Assembly (NCBI GenBank): GCA_004195515.1
Contig: PSPR01000012.1
Span: 6,923 to 49,079 of the forward strand
DNA from: Methanobacteriota archaeon
GTDB taxonomy: Archaea; Thermoplasmatota; Poseidoniia; Poseidoniales; Poseidoniaceae
Length of the DNA: 42,157 nucleotides
Reading direction: 5' to 3'
Shown: positions 34,884 to 42,157 of the stretch, piece by piece
How positions within the stretch are numbered: position 1 is the first letter of the stretch
Layout: every line of letters starts with the position of its first letter
The notes under the pieces: generated by a model
Seen by the model: only the letters and a program-made list of their open reading frames with translations
Databases searched by the model: none
Told to the model about the DNA's origin: nothing
Program-made: the position numbers and the translations under genes

Positions 34884-36803
34884 ATGGAGACCCTAAAGCG
34901 ATTTACAACCCTGATTGCATTAGCACTCTATCTGGCACCAATACTGGTAGCGATTGTGCCAGTTTCTGCTGAATCTGAAATTGAAAAAGAAGGCTGGTGG
35001 TCTCAAACAACGGTCGATAGAAATGGCGATAAAATCGGCGATATGGTCGAGAGATTCATCGATTCACCGCTATTCCTCGATGAGGATAACACCTTGCCAA
35101 TCATCGTAGATTTTGATCATACCCCCGGCCAAGATGAAATTACGATGCTCGAAGAATCGGTCGATTATCAACATCAATTTACATTACAAAGGATCGATGC
35201 ACTCGCTGGCCGCATCCCGGTCAACCAATTATTGATAGCTCGGGATTTACCTGGGGTAGTGATGTTGGAATTGGATGGAATTCTTGAGGTTACAAATGAA
35301 GTCTCAAGGGTAAATCATGGTGTTAACGACGCATTCGATTATACCGGTTACGATGGTTCTGGTGCTACCGTTGCAATTATCGATACCGGATTGGATGGAA
35401 ACCATTCGAGCATAGATGATTTGGATGATGATCCCACCTCCTATGATCCCAAAATCATCGCTTTTTACGATGTTGTTAACAATGCGGACAAAACAAATGG
35501 AAGCGAAATATTCCCTTATGACGATCATGGTCATGGGTCCCATTGCGGTGGAACAACCGCTGGAACAGGAGCGCCAGATTATCTCCACATTGGGATGGCA
35601 CCACAGGCGCGTTTGGTCGGAGTAAAGGTTCTAGACGGTGGTGGATCTGGTAGTTTCGCTGGCGTGATGGGAGGGATGCAGTGGACTATTGATGTCATGC
35701 ATCAATTCAATATTAGGGCAGCCTCGATGAGTCTTGGCGGACCTGGTCCAATCGAATGGACATCTTCCGAGGAAGATAGTGTAAACCGAATGGCTAACGA
35801 GATGGTCAGAGCGGGAATCGCTTTATTCATCGCCGCAGGAAATTCAGCCGTAAGTGCTCAAATCGGCACCCCCGGTTCTGCTGAAGATGTAATTACTGTC
35901 GGCGCATTGGACAAAGACACTGGAATCGCAGTCTACTCGAGCCAAGGACCGACCGAAGAAGGAAGGGTTAAGCCAAATATCGCATATACCGGGTCTGATA
36001 TTATGTCGGTCCAAGCAAATACTGGCGACCAATATACCGCTATGAGTGGGACCAGCATGGCCACCCCCGGGGCGGCTGGAGTTAGTGCTCTAATGTTCCA
36101 AGCAAACCCTAGTTTGTCACCGTTCGACGTTCGAAACATTATGCAAGAAACCGCAACTTATCGAGAATGTCACTTCATGGGCAAGAATGAACCTTGCGCA
36201 GAAGATTTGATTCCAAAGAATCGCCAGAATAATGTTTACGGCCACGGCCATACCAATGCTTACGAAGCGGTGATGGAAGCGGCTGAAAGGTCGTTCACTT
36301 TCGATAAAAACATCGTATTGAATCTAACGAGTGCAACCGAAGCTGGAACCGTTCATCTGTCCCCTGGAGAATCTATCTCAGTATCGGTTAACGAAGGAGT
36401 TGATACAATTCAATGGATGTCTAATGATTTGCGCGACGAATGGTCCAATATCCACAGTTACCAAAACGGCAAAGTGTTAACTCTATCATATGAGGAAATC
36501 GTCCATGAATTAGAACATTTACCCGGAATTTCGCTTTATGATAATCATACACTTTCTATGCGTGGAACCGAAGGCACAAATTCTAGCCCATTGATCACCT
36601 TCGATGTTATGATTCACGAAGAAGGAGAATCGAACACTAAAGACGATTCATCGAGTATGGGAGTTGTTGTATATGGATCTATTATCGCTGGCATAATTCT
36701 GGTGGTAATCCTATTGGCTGCAATGATGTCCACTAATAAGAACCAAGTAAATGTCCTACGAGACAACGATATTGATTCGATTGTCGATGCTGAATTAATT
36801 TGA
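34884..36803 (+). CDS. Exported subtilisin-like serine protease (S8) with C-terminal membrane anchor
   Basis: About 639 aa. A signal peptide (residues 1-29) is followed by VDRNGDKIGD, a calcium-binding type-3 repeat-like motif, and a propeptide region. The catalytic triad is complete: Asp167 in VAIIDTGLDG, His217 in DDHGHGSHCGGT, the oxyanion Asn320 in FIAAGNS and Ser391 in SGTSMATPGAAG. After the protease domain come a beta-rich region (about 430-590) and one helix (VVVYGSIIAGIILVVILL) with a short tail. It probably acts on the cell surface, degrading proteins to peptides for uptake, which suits a heterotrophic lifestyle. The next ORF is in the same frame after one TGA stop. Confidence 0.92.
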   Translation: METLKRFTTLIALALYLAPILVAIVPVSAESEIEKEGWWSQTTVDRNGDKIGDMVERFIDSPLFLDEDNTLPIIVDFDHTPGQDEITMLEESVDYQHQFTLQRIDALAGRIPVNQLLIARDLPGVVMLELDGILEVTNEVSRVNHGVNDAFDYTGYDGSGATVAIIDTGLDGNHSSIDDLDDDPTSYDPKIIAFYDVVNNADKTNGSEIFPYDDHGHGSHCGGTTAGTGAPDYLHIGMAPQARLVGVKVLDGGGSGSFAGVMGGMQWTIDVMHQFNIRAASMSLGGPGPIEWTSSEEDSVNRMANEMVRAGIALFIAAGNSAVSAQIGTPGSAEDVITVGALDKDTGIAVYSSQGPTEEGRVKPNIAYTGSDIMSVQANTGDQYTAMSGTSMATPGAAGVSALMFQANPSLSPFDVRNIMQETATYRECHFMGKNEPCAEDLIPKNRQNNVYGHGHTNAYEAVMEAAERSFTFDKNIVLNLTSATEAGTVHLSPGESISVSVNEGVDTIQWMSNDLRDEWSNIHSYQNGKVLTLSYEEIVHELEHLPGISLYDNHTLSMRGTEGTNSSPLITFDVMIHEEGESNTKDDSSSMGVVVYGSIIAGIILVVILLAAMMSTNKNQVNVLRDNDIDSIVDAELI

Positions 36804-36878
36804 TTCAATCAATGGCCAAACTTGGCTTTGCCGGGCCAACCTTCATTAGGTCAAGGTGATAATTACTCGTTGAGTTCT

Positions 36879-39800
36879 ATGACCGGAGTACCATCCAGAC
36901 CAAACAAGGAAGCGCGCACCAAAGCGCCCACACGACGTGGCACTTTGACCGAGGGCTATGCTCCTACAGCAAATGTCGTAAGCACGCCCGCAGGACCTGC
37001 TCCTGCGAATGCTGTTGATACCACGATTCAAAAATTCGCTCAACTCATCCTTTATGGAATTGCAATGCTTGCCATATGGAGTGGAATTCTTTCGATCGCA
37101 TTCTCTGATGATGCGACCAATCTCAATTTCTTAATTTTGGGCGTCGGCGGCATAGTTTCAGCCTTGATGGCTATCAGTTTGGTCGAATTTCAACGCCGAA
37201 AGGGCGGAGATGAATTACATAGTGTTCACGATTATTTGATTGGGATCGGATTCTTTTTCTCTGCAGTCGGCGTATTATGGGGGACTCGTTGGCTTATTGG
37301 CGTAGCAGCAAGCAATGGGGTAGAATGGTTGATTCCGACCGATTTGCCATATTCGGATACCGATTGGCATCCTTCATCGATTGCAATCTATGTGCAACTC
37401 TCTGCCTGTATCGCACTCATCCTTGCTCAAATGAGTTATTTGGACCGGCTAAAGGGGCAGACTACCTTCGGTTGGTCGGTCACAACTTTTACGCCACTCG
37501 CATTAGCATTTGTAGGAATGGGTCCATGGTTAGATTGGTCAAATAATATTGTATCATATGAGTTGGGACTTTCTATAATATCACTAACTGCTCTGGCAAT
37601 GTGGCTATCTTTACGCTCAAATAGCGGTGTGATCTTTGCAATTGTAGCCGTCACTAGTGGGTTGATTCCACTGATGTATGAAATGATGAATGATGTCGAA
37701 TCTAGTGGGATGGGCGGCGCACTATCACTTATGGTATTCGTGATTTTCGCACAAGGATATTTGGCTTCGGATAATAGATTGAGGCAAGACTTGATGCAAT
37801 GGACTTCCGCTCTATTGGTTGGTGAGGTCATTATTGCAATGATCTTTGCAAGAAGCGATGATTATAATCTGATTCTCGGATTCATCAGGCCACAAGAAAT
37901 CCCGCTGATCGCGGATGTGATGACGATTCAAGTAGCTCTTTGGTTATCGGTCATGATCGCATATTTCCCAGCGACTCTCAAAAGGAGAATTCCTTGGATG
38001 CCAATCGGATTAGCAGCTGCGCTATTCATCATCGAACCTCAAGCGAGTATCATTCCGTGGGTAATCACGCTGGTAATGCTTCCATATTTGCTTATCATCT
38101 CCAAAGTCACCAGGCCTTGGGTGGCGAATTGGACATTTATCGCAGCTGGTGCCTCATATTTTATTCAGAGTTATTTGAGCGGTGGTTTCCACTACCAATA
38201 TCTGGAAATAATAATAATTTTGGCATTGATGGTGACCGGTGAAATCGGCCGACGCAAAGGAATTTTGAATGATTGGGCTCATTTTGTCACCCTTGGTTTA
38301 CTGGTGTTATCAGAATCGGTTCTATTCGGTGATGAACCGCTAATTCCTTGGGGCATCATTCTTTACACCATAGGAAGTTCTTGGTCGATGATGGATACAG
38401 CCCAAAAGGAGGATAATAAGAAGAAATCCTTGGAAGCATCTTCTGCCTTATTCGGTTCGATGGTTATGGCGGTTATTCTTTCGTGGAGAGGGAGACTAGA
38501 CGTTCCATTACCCGCTGCGATCGATTCAGCATTGAGTGGTTTCAATATCACCCTTGCAATCGTGGGATTGGGAATATATTTCTCGATGTTGAAATTCAAG
38601 AACTTTGAATCCGATTTGGGTTTGATGTTTGCTTGGACAAATTCATTCAAAAAATCTATGTTACCGGTATTCGACGCTACATCGAATACCTGGATTGTTC
38701 CAGAAGCCCCACAAAAGCCTGAACAAATAAGTTGGGGACCGGTCGCTAGAGTTAGCTTGCTCGGGCCAATGATGTTGTTTTCCATCGCCATTTCATCGGT
38801 CGAAATGGTCGCTTTTGCAACCCAATTACATTGGGTATTGCTGATGATTGTACCGATTGGAATTATCGTTAAAGAGGTCATGGAAGAAGAGGAGTCATCC
38901 TCCTATAGCCGAATGGTTGCAACTTGGACCATGTTTTTGATAGCCTTACCTGTGTCAGCAAATTTGATTATGGCTGGAACTGATACCTCTAAGATGCTTA
39001 TCACAGCGGTCATTCTTGACGGTCTACTACTCGGTGGGCCACTTTTGGTTTCCTCAATGCTCAGCAAGAAAGGAATTAGTGATGAAAAGACTCACGGTGG
39101 TGCAGACCAACTTACTCTTCTCGGCCTTCTCGCATTAGGTTTACTTGATGCGAGTGGTGGTTTACTATTCCTCTCGATGTACCTATTGGTCTTTAGTCGA
39201 AGTCTAAAGCATCGCCAAAACCTGATTTTAATGGCCGCGCCGATCGCGATCATCCTATTTGGAAGCCGATTTGCTTGGGAAGGTGCGGTAATCGGGTCCT
39301 TATTCGACTCGGTTAACCTTGTTGCTTACGATATGAACGAAATCGTCACCATGTTTGACTTGACTCGTTTCTCATGTCTTATCATGGCTGCAACCGCTTT
39401 GGTAATTCTAGGCAAAGGAGTGGTCGACCGCCGTCAAGGACTGAAGGATGGAGAACAAGAAACACCGGTCATTATCCCGGCGCTTTGGCTCGCCTTGGGA
39501 ATGGTCGGAATTATGCCTGAAGCGGCTTGGTTATTACTGAGTTTGACTCTATTTATGGGACTTTATTCGTGGTTATCTGGCCGCATCGATTTCATTCCAT
39601 TTATGCCGATGGCAGTTTTGATCTCGTTCTGGTTCGGATTCACCGCCGATAGCAATTTTTCTCACTTCACCGAAGGCGATATATTCTCCTATTCGATGCT
39701 GGGAACCGGTTTAATCACAATGGCACTCAACAGATTTGCAGATAATGGGCTTTTGTTCAAATGGGCGGATGAAGCCGATGATCTACCTGATGCAATCGCT

Positions 39801-40799
39801 TCAAATTTTGTTTTAAAATCTATTCAAGGCCGGGAAAAAATGGTCGAAGTCATGCGCTATTGGACTTTGATTTGTCTAACACTATCCTGGACTGCTTTCT
39901 ATGGAATCGGCACGATGGTAGGTGCTATTTGGGTCACTTGGGAAGTTTTCATCAATGGACACAAGCGAGCACTACTCGCCATGCCACTTCTTCATGCTAT
40001 GGCGGTATGGAACATGATGGAACAATTCGATGCAACCGCCCTATCACAAGATATTGTGGTTGGAGTAGTAATGATTCTATACGGTTTATTGATGACAATA
40101 ATCGCTTCGAAACCAGAACTCGCTTGGTCTTGGGATTCTTTCCAATGGGATGATGAAGCCGATTATTACTCGTGGATAGACTCTGTAGGAATGTTCGCAA
40201 TCGGCTATTTCCTAACCGGATTATCTTGGGCGATTGGAGAGCTGGAAATCGATGCTTTGATGTGGGTGATGTGGGCACTATATCTGTCCGGAATTGCGGT
40301 TCAAGGATTCAGGGACGAAACCGAAACTCCATGGCGTCGCGGCATCGGGTCTTTTGGCGTGATCTTTTCTCTATTCATGCTCTCGACCACATTCGAAGAC
40401 GAATTATATGCCTATGTAGTCTGGATGTTATTGGGAATTGTCGCCTTCGGATTCGGAATGTTATACATGCAACGAATGGGTGAATCCAGTACGGTTTTCG
40501 ACCAAGTCCCAATCCAAGAAGATGTGGTTTACATGCCACCGGCGGAAGAGGTTACCGAGCAGGTCGAAGTTATCGAGCAGGTCGAGGTTATCGAAGAACC
40601 TGAAGAGGATATTGTTGAATCGATTCCACAACCTGTTGTAAAGAAGATGTTTACACCTGATGATTACGAAGTCGCTTTACATCCATCGATGATTCATGCA
40701 ATTATTGCAAATTTGAATGCTACCCCTCACGAAGGTTATAGGCCAATTGTTTCGATTATGCAAAACGGCAATTTAAAAATTGACTTCGTTAAAAACTGA
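36879..40799 (+). CDS. Giant polytopic membrane protein of unknown function
   Basis: About 1306 aa from ATG 36879; a TTG at 36822 would add 19 residues. A Pro/Thr-rich hydrophilic N-terminus is followed by about 35 closely spaced hydrophobic helices (first: LILYGIAMLAIWSGILSIAF), with short loops and two larger charged loops (near EEEESSSYSRM and QWDDEADYY). The C-terminal cytosolic tail has a short acidic repeat (VEVIEQVEVIEEPEE) and a small conserved-looking domain (LHPSMIHAIIANLNATP..., IVSIMQNGNLKIDF). No transporter or enzyme family is recognised. It sits 75 bases after the protease stop in the same frame; an O-antigen-ligase or glycosyltransferase-like role cannot be supported. Confidence 0.8.
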   Translation: MTGVPSRPNKEARTKAPTRRGTLTEGYAPTANVVSTPAGPAPANAVDTTIQKFAQLILYGIAMLAIWSGILSIAFSDDATNLNFLILGVGGIVSALMAISLVEFQRRKGGDELHSVHDYLIGIGFFFSAVGVLWGTRWLIGVAASNGVEWLIPTDLPYSDTDWHPSSIAIYVQLSACIALILAQMSYLDRLKGQTTFGWSVTTFTPLALAFVGMGPWLDWSNNIVSYELGLSIISLTALAMWLSLRSNSGVIFAIVAVTSGLIPLMYEMMNDVESSGMGGALSLMVFVIFAQGYLASDNRLRQDLMQWTSALLVGEVIIAMIFARSDDYNLILGFIRPQEIPLIADVMTIQVALWLSVMIAYFPATLKRRIPWMPIGLAAALFIIEPQASIIPWVITLVMLPYLLIISKVTRPWVANWTFIAAGASYFIQSYLSGGFHYQYLEIIIILALMVTGEIGRRKGILNDWAHFVTLGLLVLSESVLFGDEPLIPWGIILYTIGSSWSMMDTAQKEDNKKKSLEASSALFGSMVMAVILSWRGRLDVPLPAAIDSALSGFNITLAIVGLGIYFSMLKFKNFESDLGLMFAWTNSFKKSMLPVFDATSNTWIVPEAPQKPEQISWGPVARVSLLGPMMLFSIAISSVEMVAFATQLHWVLLMIVPIGIIVKEVMEEEESSSYSRMVATWTMFLIALPVSANLIMAGTDTSKMLITAVILDGLLLGGPLLVSSMLSKKGISDEKTHGGADQLTLLGLLALGLLDASGGLLFLSMYLLVFSRSLKHRQNLILMAAPIAIILFGSRFAWEGAVIGSLFDSVNLVAYDMNEIVTMFDLTRFSCLIMAATALVILGKGVVDRRQGLKDGEQETPVIIPALWLALGMVGIMPEAAWLLLSLTLFMGLYSWLSGRIDFIPFMPMAVLISFWFGFTADSNFSHFTEGDIFSYSMLGTGLITMALNRFADNGLLFKWADEADDLPDAIASNFVLKSIQGREKMVEVMRYWTLICLTLSWTAFYGIGTMVGAIWVTWEVFINGHKRALLAMPLLHAMAVWNMMEQFDATALSQDIVVGVVMILYGLLMTIIASKPELAWSWDSFQWDDEADYYSWIDSVGMFAIGYFLTGLSWAIGELEIDALMWVMWALYLSGIAVQGFRDETETPWRRGIGSFGVIFSLFMLSTTFEDELYAYVVWMLLGIVAFGFGMLYMQRMGESSTVFDQVPIQEDVVYMPPAEEVTEQVEVIEQVEVIEEPEEDIVESIPQPVVKKMFTPDDYEVALHPSMIHAIIANLNATPHEGYRPIVSIMQNGNLKIDFVKN

Positions 40800-40819
40800 T
40801 TCAATAATCGAATTGAATC
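40798..40819. repeat. 8-bp inverted repeat at the stop of the giant membrane protein gene
   Basis: GATTCAAT-AATCGA-ATTGAATC begins inside the TGA stop codon at 40797-40799. A further ATTGAATC is at 40848-40855, and GATTCAAT also overlaps the protease stop at 36802-36809. It may act as a termination or mRNA-end signal; it has no T-tract of the usual archaeal kind. Confidence 0.3.
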
Positions 40820-40869
40820 ATACTGGCCTAGAAAAACTTGATGCCATATTGAATCGCCCAAGCGTTTAG

Positions 40870-41634
40870 ATGGACAAGAGGTGGGCACCGAAACTCTATT
40901 TTTCAAGTCTCCTAATCCTTTTCATCCTAGGATTATTTTTTGGTCGCTACCAACAAGAACAAAACTACCATCAATTCGCTGATAATAGGGTGTTTTTCGG
41001 CATACCAAATGGCTTGGATGTGATGTCAAACCTTGCTATAGTATTTCCAGGGATTGCTGGCATCGCATTCGTGCACGAACGTCAAAAAAACAAGCACGAA
41101 TGGGCAGATAAATTCGAGCCTACAATTCTCTATTGTATGTTTTTCGGAATGGTATTGACCTTTTTTGGCTCGGTTTGGTTTCACCTAGAACCGGGCAATT
41201 CAACCCTTGTGTGGGATAGATTGGGCATGGTAATAATCATGGCTTGTTACTGTTCGCTAATCATATTCGACCGATTCGATTCAAATCTTGCCAAAAAGGT
41301 TCATTTTCCTTTAATTATAATCGGTTTTTCCAGCGTATTTATTTGGCAATATTTCGATGATTTAAGATTTTATTTTGCCTTTAAGGTTCAACTATTCATC
41401 TTGGTCTTTATTCTATTGAAATATGGTGAGGAAAGTTATAACAGATCCAAAGATTATATTCTATCATTAGCGTTGTTCGGCCTTGCGACCATCTTTGAAT
41501 TCAATGATGACGTCGTCTTCGATGCACTGATTATTATCAGCGGCCATACTTTGAAACACATCGTCGCAGGCATTGCACTTTGGTGGATTATGAGGATGAC
41601 TCGAGAGAGAAAACTAAGCATCAATCTCGAGTGA
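40870..41634 (+). CDS. CREST-superfamily membrane hydrolase (alkaline ceramidase-like)
   Basis: About 254 aa with seven predicted helices. The CREST metal-site pattern is visible: Ser101 and His105 in [11 protein letters not shown], Asp116 in TLVWDRLGM, and HxxxH (His226, His230) in [36 protein letters not shown] near residue 47 matches the first motif. The superfamily includes alkaline ceramidases, Per1 and PAQR receptors, which hydrolyse amide or ester bonds of lipids within the membrane. In an archaeon without sphingolipids the substrate is unclear; the nearby acyltransferase and thiolase hint at acyl-lipid metabolism. It overlaps the convergent thiolase gene by 14 bases. Confidence 0.65.
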   Translation: MDKRWAPKLYFSSLLILFILGLFFGRYQQEQNYHQFADNRVFFGIPNGLDVMSNLAIVFPGIAGIAFVHERQKNKHEWADKFEPTILYCMFFGMVLTFFGSVWFHLEPGNSTLVWDRLGMVIIMACYCSLIIFDRFDSNLAKKVHFPLIIIGFSSVFIWQYFDDLRFYFAFKVQLFILVFILLKYGEESYNRSKDYILSLALFGLATIFEFNDDVVFDALIIISGHTLKHIVAGIALWWIMRMTRERKLSINLE

Positions 41635-42157
41635 AAATTGCAGCTTCACCTTGGCCTACACCAACACAAAGTGTAGCAAGACCTGTCATCTTTCCTTGAT
41701 GATCTTTAGACCTTTTTACCATTTCGTGAAGTAATGTAACTGTTATTCTAGCACCTGAACAGCCTAATGGATGACCTAAAGCAACCGCACCGCCATTGAC
41801 ATTTACTATCGATTCATCCAAACCAAGCGCATCAACACAGGTTAGAGCCTGAACTGCGAATGCTTCATTGAGTTCTACCAAATCTAGATCAGAAATTTGC
41901 AAATTTGCTCTTGACAATACTTTTTTGGTCGCAGGAACCGGTCCCCAACCCATCGTTTCTGGCAGTACACCTGCAGATGCACTCGCAACCCAAGTTGCCA
42001 TTGGTTCGATGTTTAATTCAGCTGCTTTTGATGCACTCATCAGGACAAGTGCCGCGGCACCATCATTGAGTCCGCTCGAGTTTGCAGCGGTTACACTTCC
42101 GCCTTGCTTGAAGGCAGGACTCAACTTAGCCAATTTTTCTACTGTAGAATCTCGACG
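41621..42157 (-). CDS. Thiolase (acetyl-CoA C-acyltransferase), C-terminal part cut by window edge
   Basis: The frame runs in from the right edge ([16 protein letters not shown], the 'R.dtT.E.LakL.PaF' motif), so TTG 42133 is not a true start. Present are [53 protein letters not shown] with the active-site His, and [15 protein letters not shown] with the second catalytic Cys. It condenses or cleaves acyl-CoA. It may serve beta-oxidation or mevalonate synthesis; with the acyltransferase nearby, fatty-acid use is plausible. Confidence 0.93.
   Translation of the reverse strand, partial: RRDSTVEKLAKLSPAFKQGGSVTAANSSGLNDGAAALVLMSASKAAELNIEPMATWVASASAGVLPETMGWGPVPATKKVLSRANLQISDLDLVELNEAFAVQALTCVDALGLDESIVNVNGGAVALGHPLGCSGARITVTLLHEMVKRSKDHQGKMTGLATLCVGVGQGEAAIFTRD

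Noticed and set aside
1-42157. CRISPR arrays, insertion sequences, rRNA
   Set aside because: No spaced direct repeats, transposase motifs or rRNA signatures were seen.

Overview
The window looks like a piece of a marine planktonic euryarchaeal chromosome, most likely Marine Group II (Candidatus Poseidoniales) or a close relative. Archaeal hallmarks are RNA polymerase subunit Rpo6/K, the archaeal purine enzyme PurP, the archaeal version of the shikimate pathway (ADH synthase, dehydroquinate synthase II, GHMP-type shikimate kinase), an HTH-10 regulator and KaiC-like RecA ATPases. These sit among genes of bacterial flavour: heme A synthesis, tryptophan 2,3-dioxygenase, a PlsC/SCT1-like acyltransferase, and MoxR/DUF58. 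The lineage is inferred from this gene mix; no marker phylogeny was run.

Layout. 1-410: end of a UbiE-like methyltransferase. 500-3797 (minus): a pilin-like/lamin-tail-domain membrane protein followed by three RecA/KaiC-like ATPases; only one has an intact P-loop, and its gene is broken. 3923-6874: a large exported, C-terminally anchored protein. 6926-7008: tRNA-Ser(GCT), followed by a 116-bp inverted-repeat element. 7144-10193: heme O and heme A synthases and a divergent thioredoxin-like membrane protein, probably for aerobic terminal-oxidase assembly. 10273-12859: rpo6, tryptophan dioxygenase, purP. 12860-17127 (minus): an ABC transporter of LolD/MacB type with a frameshifted coiled-coil DUF2135 protein. 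17219-22837 (plus): a tight operon of HTH-10 regulator, ADH synthase, DHQ synthase II, shikimate kinase, chorismate synthase and aspartokinase.

22804-33232 (minus): a molybdenum hydroxylase resembling 4-hydroxybenzoyl-CoA reductase (2Fe-2S, Mo and FAD/4Fe-4S subunits). It is translationally coupled to an exported protein and followed by DUF4350, MoxR, DUF58 and polytopic membrane proteins. 33407-42157: an SCT1-like acyltransferase, a subtilase, a giant polytopic membrane protein, a CREST-type hydrolase and the C-terminal part of a thiolase.

How the genes work together. Aspartokinase makes the precursor of aspartate semialdehyde, which ADH synthase uses in the archaeal route to dehydroquinate, so the aro/lysC operon joins supply and use under a probable local regulator. 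CtaA and CtaB make heme for oxygen respiration. The two most intriguing clusters are the pilin-like/RecA-ATPase set at 0.5-3.8 kb and the Mo-hydroxylase/MoxR/DUF58 set at 22.8-33.2 kb. Three genes carry apparent indels (near 2.59, 13.71 and 28.05 kb), either sequencing or assembly errors or real gene decay. There is no CRISPR array, insertion sequence, integrase or rRNA, and no gene-free stretch longer than about 300 bases.
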